Positions 26,216 to 33,134 of a stretch of 64,000 nucleotides of DNA are shown here, piece after piece. Both the position numbers and the translations under genes were made by a program. Source of the stretch: Beijerinckiaceae bacterium (GTDB lineage Bacteria; Pseudomonadota; Alphaproteobacteria; Rhizobiales; Beijerinckiaceae); the NCBI GenBank assembly GCA_019745195.1, contig JAIETL010000081.1:17995-81994 (forward strand), given 5' to 3'. Under the pieces are notes generated by a model. The model had not been told where the DNA came from, made no database searches, and saw only the letters and a list, made by a program, of their open reading frames with translations. Each line of letters starts with the position of its first letter. Position 1 is the stretch's first letter.

Positions 26216-26995
26216 TCAGGCGTTCAGAAAATCGAGCACGGCCTTGGTGAAGGCTTCCGGCTGTTCGAGATTGGAGAGATGGGCGGCGTCGAACTCGATC
26301 CGCTGTGCGCCATGGATGGCGTCGGCGATCAAATGGCCGGCCGCCGGTGGCGTCGCCGGATCGACCTTGCCGATGATCACGAGGACCGGGTTGGCGATGG
26401 CGCGGATCGGCTCGCGCTGGTCCATGTCGCGAATGGCGGCGCAGCAATTGGCGTAGCCCAGCGGCGGCGTGGTGGCGAGCATCTCGCTGACCTTCGCGAC
26501 GGTCGCGGTTTCGCGCTCACGGAAGGCGGGGCTGAACCAGCGCTCCAGCGTCGGCTGCACGAGTCCCGCCATGCCGTTGGCGCGGACGGCTTTGATGCGC
26601 CCGTTCCAAAGCTCGGGCGGACCCATGCGGGCGCCTGTGTTGGCGAGCACGACGCGGTTCAGGCGCTTGCCATGATGTGTCGCGAGCCATTGCCCGACCA
26701 TGCCGCCCTTGGAGAGACCGCACCAATGCGCGCGCTCGATGCTCAGATGGTCGAGGATGGCGAGCGCGTCCTGTCCGAGCATCGCCATGGAATAGGGCTT
26801 GTCCTGCGCGGTCGAATTGCCGTGCCCGCGCGAATCGTACCGCACGACTCGAAAGCTCTTCGCCCATTCCGCGACCTGCGGCTCCCACATCGAGAGGTTG
26901 GTGCCGAGCGAGTTCGACAGCAGCAGGACGGGCGCGTCGGGCGCTCCGTCGAGCGCAATGTTGAAGGGCTCGCCCCTGATGGTCTCGATCGGCAT
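26216..26995 (-). CDS. pcaD: 3-oxoadipate enol-lactonase
   Basis: The 259-aa alpha/beta hydrolase has the oxyanion region LLLSNSLGTNLSMW, the nucleophile elbow HWCGLSKGGMVGQW typical of PcaD, an Asp in IIGKVDPATPP and the His in AAHLSN. It hydrolyses the enol-lactone produced by PcaC to 3-oxoadipate. GGAGAGA precedes the ATG. It lies 25 bases before pcaC and 31 bases after the aconitase X small subunit, in one operon. Confidence 0.92.
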   Translation of the reverse strand: MPIETIRGEPFNIALDGAPDAPVLLLSNSLGTNLSMWEPQVAEWAKSFRVVRYDSRGHGNSTAQDKPYSMAMLGQDALAILDHLSIERAHWCGLSKGGMVGQWLATHHGKRLNRVVLANTGARMGPPELWNGRIKAVRANGMAGLVQPTLERWFSPAFRERETATVAKVSEMLATTPPLGYANCCAAIRDMDQREPIRAIANPVLVIIGKVDPATPPAAGHLIADAIHGAQRIEFDAAHLSNLEQPEAFTKAVLDFLNA

Positions 26996-27026
26996 CGGCG
27001 TTTCTCTCCGTGACAGTTCCGTTGTC

Positions 27027-27437
27027 TTATTCCGGCGTGATCGTGCCGTCGCCGGTAAGGCGCAGTCTGCGGCCATCGAGCCCGCGTTGTTTGTCTGCGG
27101 GAACCTTCAGCGCCTGCGGTACGGCCCAGCCCATCTCGCGCGCCACGATCAAGCCCAGCAGCAGGATGGCGTCGGGCTCGTGCATCAGGATCGCGGCGGG
27201 CGCCCTTCCGGCATGGACGAGTTCGAGCAGCACGGCCGACGCCGAGGAGGAGCCGATCGTGCCCGGCAGCGCCAGCACGCAGCCTGCGATGCTCTGGCCC
27301 CGCTGCGGATGGCGGGCGTCGATGATCGCGCCGGTGCGCGGATCGACGCCGCCCCAGAAGCTGATCGGAGCGGTCAGGGCCAGGCATGTTGCCGTGACCG
27401 CCGGGCCGGGAATCAGGATTTCGGCGTTCAGGCCCAT
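27027..27437 (-). CDS. Aconitase X small (swivel) subunit, DUF126
   Basis: The 136-aa protein matches the swivel domain of aconitase X enzymes (DUF126): near the N-terminus GPAVTATCLALTAPISFWGG, then GQSIAGCVLALPGTIGSSSASAVLLE. The GSSSAS stretch is the conserved serine-rich active-site loop. Its start overlaps the large-subunit gene by 10 bases. It partners with the large subunit to make a hydro-lyase. The known bacterial reaction for two-subunit aconitase X is dehydration of cis-3-hydroxy-L-proline. The downstream neighbours are pca genes. Confidence 0.88.
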   Translation of the reverse strand: MGLNAEILIPGPAVTATCLALTAPISFWGGVDPRTGAIIDARHPQRGQSIAGCVLALPGTIGSSSASAVLLELVHAGRAPAAILMHEPDAILLLGLIVAREMGWAVPQALKVPADKQRGLDGRRLRLTGDGTITPE

Positions 27438-28687
27438 GCGCGCGGCTCCCTGACCAGCCGGCCGGCGACGGCGCTCTCGATGCATTCGGCCAGCGAGCCA
27501 TAGCTCACCGCATAGCCGGTATTGCCGGGCGCGTAATGGGCGAACTTGCCGGAATTCGTCATCAGCACCGCACCGTCGATATCGGGCAGGATCGGCGTCG
27601 CCACGACGCAGGTATCGACGACGAAGACGACGCCCTGCGCCTCCAGCGCGGCGCGGCGGCCGTTTGCGGCCAGCGGGCCGACGACATGTCGGCCGGTGTT
27701 GGCGTAGAGCGGAACCGCCAGCTTGCGACCGGCCAGCCGCTGCTCGACCTCCTCGATCTCGGCCAGCGAGAGATGCGGCGAGCCGATCGCAACCGCGTCG
27801 ACGCGATCTGCGCCGCCGCTTGTTGAAAGCCGGGCCAGAGTGTCCCCCAGCGCGGCTTGCGTGAAGGCGATGCGTTCGGCCGGCGGGCGATGCCCGAGCG
27901 CAGTATCGAGATCGGGCGCTTCCGGCGTGACGCCTGCGACATGAAACAGCCCGACGCCGCCGGCCGAGGCGGCCGATGCGCCGAGCGCCTTGAGCCGGTC
28001 TTCCGTCGTGCAACCCTGCAGTCCGTCGATGACGGCGACGGAGGTTCCCGCGCTGCGGCCCAGATAGGCCCCGAGCACGGGGTAGAACACGTCCGAGGCG
28101 CGAAGTTCCCGCGAGAGGCCGGAGGCGTCGATCACCAGCGTCGCCCGCCGGTTCTCCGGGCGATGCAGGCCGTAATCGGGCGCGACGCCCGCGATCGCGC
28201 AGGCGATGTCGAGGAAGTCGCCATAGCGGTTGGTGCGCGCGCCCAGCACCGAGTTGCAGAACACGACGGCGTTGGATTCGCCCCAAGCGACGTCGGTTCC
28301 CGCCTTGGGCCGGTGGCCGGCCTGATAGGGCGCGCAGGTCCAGGAGGGCTCGCAGCCCATCGCCTCATAGGCCCGCATCATGCGGGCGGCCATATCGCGC
28401 TCATGCGGCGGGAGCCGGATTTTCGCGCAGCCGGCCGGCGTCAGCGCGCCGACATTCAGCGTCGCGCGGATGGCGACCTTCGCGCCGCCCTCGACCAGTT
28501 TCTCCGCGAAGAGCGTGCCGGAATCGCCATGGTAGAGCGCGCCGTCGATATGGGCGGACGCCACTGATATGAGGCGCGGGGCGCCCATCAGCCGCGCGGA
28601 TTCGGCGACGATGCGCATCGCCATGGCTGCGGCGGGGCCGTCGGAGCCGGAGGCGATGGCGCGCTGCTGGTCGCTGAGATCAACCAT
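27428..28687 (-). CDS. Aconitase X catalytic (large) subunit
   Basis: The 419-aa protein belongs to the aconitase X family (DUF521). Three cysteines expected to bind its iron or iron-sulfur centre are present in VFCNSVLGARTNRYGD, DGLQGCTTED and VVDTCVVATP. In Agrobacterium the two-subunit form is a cis-3-hydroxy-L-proline dehydratase. That role fits the hydroxyproline genes about 6 kb away, but the operon here is otherwise a protocatechuate-type pca operon. It overlaps pcaB by 8 bases and the small subunit by 10 bases, so it is tightly coupled to both. Confidence 0.9.
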   Translation of the reverse strand: MVDLSDQQRAIASGSDGPAAAMAMRIVAESARLMGAPRLISVASAHIDGALYHGDSGTLFAEKLVEGGAKVAIRATLNVGALTPAGCAKIRLPPHERDMAARMMRAYEAMGCEPSWTCAPYQAGHRPKAGTDVAWGESNAVVFCNSVLGARTNRYGDFLDIACAIAGVAPDYGLHRPENRRATLVIDASGLSRELRASDVFYPVLGAYLGRSAGTSVAVIDGLQGCTTEDRLKALGASAASAGGVGLFHVAGVTPEAPDLDTALGHRPPAERIAFTQAALGDTLARLSTSGGADRVDAVAIGSPHLSLAEIEEVEQRLAGRKLAVPLYANTGRHVVGPLAANGRRAALEAQGVVFVVDTCVVATPILPDIDGAVLMTNSGKFAHYAPGNTGYAVSYGSLAECIESAVAGRLVREPRAWA

Positions 28688-30056
28688 GGGGCCTCATGTG
28701 TTCGCGTTCGGCCTCGTAGCGGGCGAGGATCCGGTCGATGATGGCGTCGCTCGCGCCGCGATAGGTGGCAGGGTCGAACAGCGCATCGAGCGCGGCGGCG
28801 TCGAGCGCGCCCGCTATCGCAGGGTCGTCGGCCAGCACCTCGCGGAGATGGCGCGCCTGCGCGATGCAGGCCCTGCTAGCCTGCTCCAGCAGGTGATGCG
28901 CCGGTTCGCGGCCGAGGCTTGCGGCGAGCGCAAGCGAGACCCGCTCGGCCATGACGAGGCCGTTGGTCAGGTCGAGATTGCGGCGCATCGCGTCCGGGAA
29001 GACCTGTAGCCCTTCGATCAGCGTCAGCGTCTGGCAGAGCGCCGAGCCGGCCGTGAGGTATAGCTCGCGCATGGTCGGCCATTCGGCGTGCCAGCCGCCG
29101 ATTGCCCGCTCATGCTCCTGAGGCATCGCCGACAGCATGGTCGCGACCAAGCCGGGCGTGCGTTTGGAGGCCGCGAGGATCAAGGTGCAGAGCACGGGAT
29201 TGCGCTTGTGCGGCATTGCCGAGGAGCCGCCCTTGCCGGGAGCCTCGGGTTCGGCGAGTTCGCCGATCTCCGTCTGCGCCATCAGCGCGACGTCGAGCGC
29301 GATCTTGCCGAGATGGCCGGTCAGGATGCCGAGCTGGCAGGCGAGAAGGGCGATGCGGTCGCGCATTGTATGCCACGGCGTTTTTGTGGCGTTGATCGCG
29401 GGCATAGCATCGGCGAAGGCGTCGAGTACGGCGGTGGCTTTGTCGCCCATTGAAGCCAGCGTGCCCGCTGCGCCGCCGAGTTGATGCGCGGGCTCCCCCC
29501 ATAACTGGCAGCGATCATGGAACATCACCAATGGATCGAGCCAGTGCGCAACCTTGACGCCGAAGGAGATGGGCACGGCGTGTTGCAGGAAGGTTCGCCC
29601 GATCATCGGCGTGTCGCGATGCGCGCTAGCGAGCGCTGCCAGCGCGGCAGAGAGGCGTGCGGTGCGGCCGAGCAGCAGATTCCGCGCCGCGCCATATTGC
29701 TGGGCGTGACCTGAATCGATCACATCCTGGCTGGTCGCGCCGTAATGGACCCATTTCGCGGCTTCGGAATCACGCGCGGCGACGCGGGCGGTCAGCGCCT
29801 TCACCAGCGGGATCGCGGGGTTGCCGGCGAGCGTCGTGGCCTTGCCGATGGCGGAGATGTCGTAGAAATCGGCGCGGCATTCGCTGGCGATCGCCGTCGC
29901 CACAGGCTCCGTGACGACGCCGGCCGCAGCCTGCGCGCGGGCAAGCGCGGCCTCGAAATCGAGCATGCCCTGCAGCGCGGCCCGATCCGAGAACAGCGCC
30001 GCCATCTCGCTGTCGGCGAAGAGTTCGCCAAGGAGGCCCGTCGCCGTCCCGCTCAT
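28680..30056 (-). CDS. pcaB: 3-carboxy-cis,cis-muconate cycloisomerase
   Basis: The 458-aa protein is of the fumarase/aspartase superfamily, with GSSAMPHKRNPV near residue 280, YGATSQDVIDSG near 107 and QHAVPISFGVK near 158. These and the pcaD and pcaC neighbours point to PcaB, which lactonises 3-carboxymuconate to 4-carboxymuconolactone. It is the first gene of a five-gene minus-strand operon (pcaB, aconitase X large, small, pcaD, pcaC). No protocatechuate dioxygenase (pcaGH) is in the window. A lyase of different specificity is possible given the aconitase X partners. Confidence 0.88.
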   Translation of the reverse strand: MSGTATGLLGELFADSEMAALFSDRAALQGMLDFEAALARAQAAAGVVTEPVATAIASECRADFYDISAIGKATTLAGNPAIPLVKALTARVAARDSEAAKWVHYGATSQDVIDSGHAQQYGAARNLLLGRTARLSAALAALASAHRDTPMIGRTFLQHAVPISFGVKVAHWLDPLVMFHDRCQLWGEPAHQLGGAAGTLASMGDKATAVLDAFADAMPAINATKTPWHTMRDRIALLACQLGILTGHLGKIALDVALMAQTEIGELAEPEAPGKGGSSAMPHKRNPVLCTLILAASKRTPGLVATMLSAMPQEHERAIGGWHAEWPTMRELYLTAGSALCQTLTLIEGLQVFPDAMRRNLDLTNGLVMAERVSLALAASLGREPAHHLLEQASRACIAQARHLREVLADDPAIAGALDAAALDALFDPATYRGASDAIIDRILARYEAEREHMRPHG

Positions 30057-30233
30057 GCCGATTGATGTCCGGGGCCGGGCGCGGCGTCGCAAACCATCTT
30101 CACGCTTGGTCCCCTTGTGCGCATCGGGGATTTCCGCTCATGGATAGCGCACCCCGCCGTCTTGGATAGACCCGGGGCAGGGCCGGCCGCAACAGGGTCG
30201 CGTCCCCGGGCCGGCTTGCGAGGGAGAGACGCC

Positions 30234-30686
30234 ATGGCGATGACGATGAATGGCGAGGTGACGTTGCCGGCGTCCAAGGACGTGGTCTGGCACAAGCTCA
30301 ATGATCCAGACGTGCTGAAAGCCTGCATTCCCGGCTGCGAGCAACTCGTCAAATCCGACGACACGCATTTCTCGGCGGTGGTGAAGGTGAAGCTCGGCCC
30401 GGTCAAGGCGACCTTCAAGGGCAAGGTCGAACTGGTCGACCTCGATCCGCCAAACGGCTACCGCATCCAGGGCGAGGGCGAGGGTGGCATCGCCGGCTTC
30501 GCCAAGGGCGGCGCGAAGGTCACGCTGAGCGAGGCCGAGGGCGGGCAGACGCTGCTGCGCTACGATGTCGAGGCGCAGGTCGGCGGCAAGCTGATGCAGA
30601 TGGGCTCGCGGCTGATCGATTCGGTCTCGAAGAAGCTCGCCGACGAGTTCTTCGCCAATTTCGCCAAAGCGGTCAGCGAAGGCTGA
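30234..30686 (+). CDS. coxG: CoxG-like SRPBCC protein
   Basis: The 150-aa protein MAMTMNGEVTLPASKDVVWHKLNDP has the START/SRPBCC hydrophobic-pocket fold typical of CoxG (carbon monoxide dehydrogenase subunit G). CoxG proteins are thought to help recruit cox-type enzymes to the membrane or bind quinone; they are not part of the catalytic heterotrimer. A strong GAGGGAGAG site precedes the ATG. It is separated from coxSLM by a chemoreceptor gene on the other strand and by a repeat, so it has its own promoter. Confidence 0.9.
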   Translation: MAMTMNGEVTLPASKDVVWHKLNDPDVLKACIPGCEQLVKSDDTHFSAVVKVKLGPVKATFKGKVELVDLDPPNGYRIQGEGEGGIAGFAKGGAKVTLSEAEGGQTLLRYDVEAQVGGKLMQMGSRLIDSVSKKLADEFFANFAKAVSEG

Positions 30687-30715
30687 CCACTCCCAAGCAA
30701 ACCAGCCTTCAAACC

Positions 30716-30825
30716 CCTCATCCTGAGGAGCAAGCGCAGCTTGCGTCTCGAAGGATGCTCCAGATGTCTCGGGAGCAAACTGGAGCATCCTTCGAGACAC
30801 GCCTGCGGCGCTCCTCAGGATGAGG
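30716..30825. repeat. Intergenic palindromic element (CTCATCCTGAGGAGC family)
   Basis: Outer arms CCTCATCCTGAGGAGC (30716-30731) and GCTCCTCAGGATGAGG (30810-30825) enclose a perfect 18-bp inverted repeat, 30745-30762 with 30781-30798. It fills the gap between the convergent coxG and chemoreceptor genes, where it could act as a bidirectional transcription barrier. The family is widespread in Bradyrhizobium-like genomes. Confidence 0.9.
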
Positions 30826-30849
30826 CGTTGGGGATCGGGCCGAGCGTTG

Positions 30850-32193
30850 TCACGACGCCCGCCGCAGCGCCGCCAGCGCCTCGGCGACGGAGGCTTCCGC
30901 CGCGCCGACCTGACGGGCGATGTCGGCGGCGGCCTCGTTGGCGCGTGCCAGTGCCTTGGCCGTGGTCGCAAGACTGTCGTTGACGGCGTTGGCGCTGACG
31001 ATGGCCTCGTCGGAGCTCCCGACGACGGCCGCCGCGTCGCGCGCGATGCCGGCCGTGACCGCGCCCTGCTGAAGCACGGCATCCGAGATCGCGCCCGAAT
31101 CCAGCCTGATCTCGCCGATCGTCTCACCGATCGAGGCGGCGTGCGCGCTACAGGTCTGCGCGCTTGCGGCGAGTTCGGCTATCTTGCCGGCGATGTCCTG
31201 CGTCGCGCTCGCGGTCTGCGTCGCCAGCGACTTCACCTCGGAGGCGACGACCGCGAAGCCCCGGCCCGCTTCGCCGGCGCGCGCGGCCTCGATCGTGGCA
31301 TTGAGCGCCAGCAGGTTCGTCTGCGCGGCGATGTCGGCGATCATGCCGACGACGGCGCCGATGGAATCGGTGACGCCGCGCAGGTGCAAGATCGCCTGGT
31401 TCATCTGTTCTGCGTCGCTGACGGCGCGGTTGGCGATCGAGAGGCTCTGGCGCGCGCGCTGGCCGATCTCGGTGATGTTGGCCGACATCTCCTCGGTCGC
31501 GGCGGCGGTCTGCAGCGAGCGCTCACGGACCTGCGCCGAGGCCTGCGCGACCGAGCCGACCCGATCCCTGATGAAGGCGGTCGCGGTTGTCGTCTCGGAG
31601 GCGGTCGCGACGAACTGTTCGACGGCGTGCGCAATCGAGGCGTCGAGACCGCCGATACGCGACCTCAGCATGAGGGCTGCTTCGTCGAGCGCGGACTGGC
31701 GCTTCCTCGCCTCGCCCGCCTCGATCTGCTGGTCGATCGTGATCGCGGTGTTGACGTCATAGGTGAGGATGCGTTCGACGATGTAGAGGTCGCGGGCACC
31801 GCGCCTCGGCTGGGTTAGGACGCTGAGCCGGCTCTCGACCAGAATCTCGCGGAACAGCGTGAAGGCGATCGAGACGCGCGGACGCGGCCCGACGCCCGCG
31901 ACGCGTTCTAGGTTGCAAAGTTCGTCGACGGACATGGTGTAGCGTTCGTCGAAGACGCCCTCGAAAAGCAGGCGGAAATGGTTCGCCTCCATCGCATAGA
32001 GCCGCTCGGCCACCGGCCCGACCGTCTCGCGCAGGACCGGATGAATGGCGAAGGCCCGCTCGAAATCGGCTGCGACGATGCGGTCGATGACCCGGTCGAC
32101 GACGGCGCGATAGGTCAGGAGCCGCGCGCGCTGCGCGTCTCCATAACCGATCGCCCGCAGGCGACGCTGGATCTGGTCCTGGATTGGCGACAC
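30850..32193 (-). CDS. Soluble globin-type methyl-accepting chemoreceptor
   Basis: The 447-aa protein has no membrane span. Residues about 20-150 resemble the protoglobin sensor fold, with NHFRLLFEGVFDERYT at 71-86. The C-terminal half is a chemotaxis signalling domain with the hairpin tip IADIAAQTNLLALNATIEAARAGEAGRGFAVVA. In heme-binding relatives a proximal His lies about 20 residues after the LF-x-G-x-FD motif; here that stretch (93-100) has Glu96 and no His, so heme binding is doubtful. The start is GTG at 32193, because upstream sequence antisense to coxS has no similarity. Confidence 0.8.
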   Translation of the reverse strand: MSPIQDQIQRRLRAIGYGDAQRARLLTYRAVVDRVIDRIVAADFERAFAIHPVLRETVGPVAERLYAMEANHFRLLFEGVFDERYTMSVDELCNLERVAGVGPRPRVSIAFTLFREILVESRLSVLTQPRRGARDLYIVERILTYDVNTAITIDQQIEAGEARKRQSALDEAALMLRSRIGGLDASIAHAVEQFVATASETTTATAFIRDRVGSVAQASAQVRERSLQTAAATEEMSANITEIGQRARQSLSIANRAVSDAEQMNQAILHLRGVTDSIGAVVGMIADIAAQTNLLALNATIEAARAGEAGRGFAVVASEVKSLATQTASATQDIAGKIAELAASAQTCSAHAASIGETIGEIRLDSGAISDAVLQQGAVTAGIARDAAAVVGSSDEAIVSANAVNDSLATTAKALARANEAAADIARQVGAAEASVAEALAALRRAS

Positions 32194-32551
32194 GGCTGAT
32201 CCAATGCGCGACGGCGTTTTGCATAAGTCGCTGTGGCAGCTTGGGCTCGCGCCGATTAACAATCCGCAAATTTCATCCTCACGGCGGCATAGGCCAGTTC
32301 GCCTACGCCATGGCTCCGGCCGACCGGGGGCCTTCGCTTTCTGCGCAAAAACGTGACCAAACGCGCATTTGTCTCGGCGTGCTATCCGCTTGACCGCGCA
32401 AAATCGCGGGTCCACATTCCGTTTCGAGCTGTTCCAAGGAAAAGCTGCCCTGCGGTGCGCCATCTGCGACACGCATGGATTCCAAGGAGCGACGGCCGAC
32501 GAGTTTAGTCTCAAAGCCGGGCGCGAGACCCGGATTTCAGGAGGAATGCCC
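32194..32551. other. Divergent promoter region between chemoreceptor and coxS
   Basis: These 358 bases hold no gene I can support. The region has locally higher AT content. A weak sigma-70-like pair TTGACC (32390-32395) and CACATT (32413-32418) with 17-base spacing faces coxS. AGGAGG at 32539-32544 is the coxS ribosome site. Confidence 0.35.
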
Positions 32552-33049
32552 ATGGCCACCGTTTCCATGACGGTGAACGGCAAAGCCGTCACCGCCACCG
32601 TCGATCCGCGCACGCTCCTGGTGCAGCTCTTGCGCGAGAACCTGCGCCTGACAGGGACGCATGTCGGCTGCGACACCAGCCAGTGCGGGGCCTGCGTCGT
32701 CCATGTCGACGGCAAGGCCGTGAAATCCTGCACCGCTCTGGCGGTTTCGCTGGACGGCGCTTCGGTGACGACGATCGAGGGTCTGGCGACGAACGGCGCG
32801 CTGCACCCGATGCAGGAGGCGTTTCGCGAACATCACGGCCTACAGTGCGGCTATTGCACGCCCGGCATGATCATGGCCGCCGTGGACATGGTGAACCGGC
32901 GCGGCAACGACCTCGACGAGAAGACGATCCGCGAGGATCTCGACGGCAACATCTGCCGCTGCACGGGCTACCACAACATCGTCAAGGCGATCGCCGCTGG
33001 CGCGGAGGCCATGGGCGGCAAGGTTCAGGTCCGCCAGGCGGCCGAGTAA
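32552..33049 (+). CDS. coxS: Molybdenum hydroxylase small subunit (2 x [2Fe-2S]), CoxS-like
   Basis: The 165-aa protein has a plant-type [2Fe-2S] domain with Cys40, Cys45, Cys48 and Cys60, and a second helical [2Fe-2S] domain with Cys99, Cys102, Cys135 and Cys137 (QCGYCTPGM and CRCTGY). It passes electrons from the molybdenum centre in CoxL to FAD in CoxM. AGGAGG lies 7 bases before the ATG at 32552; an in-frame ATG 6 bases upstream sits too close to that site. The gene order S-L-M is typical of form II cox clusters. Confidence 0.95.
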   Translation: MATVSMTVNGKAVTATVDPRTLLVQLLRENLRLTGTHVGCDTSQCGACVVHVDGKAVKSCTALAVSLDGASVTTIEGLATNGALHPMQEAFREHHGLQCGYCTPGMIMAAVDMVNRRGNDLDEKTIREDLDGNICRCTGYHNIVKAIAAGAEAMGGKVQVRQAAE

Positions 33050-33134
33050 GGCGTTCCGGCCCGCGCTATCCCGCGCGGGCTTTTTCTCAGGTCATGACGC
33101 GCCCGTCAGAGGCGCGCTGCGAGGAGGGAAGAGC

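Noticed and set aside
32194..32733. N-terminal extension of the globin-type chemoreceptor up to 32733
   Set aside because: The extension is antisense to coxS and shows no domain; a GTG start at 32193 fits better.
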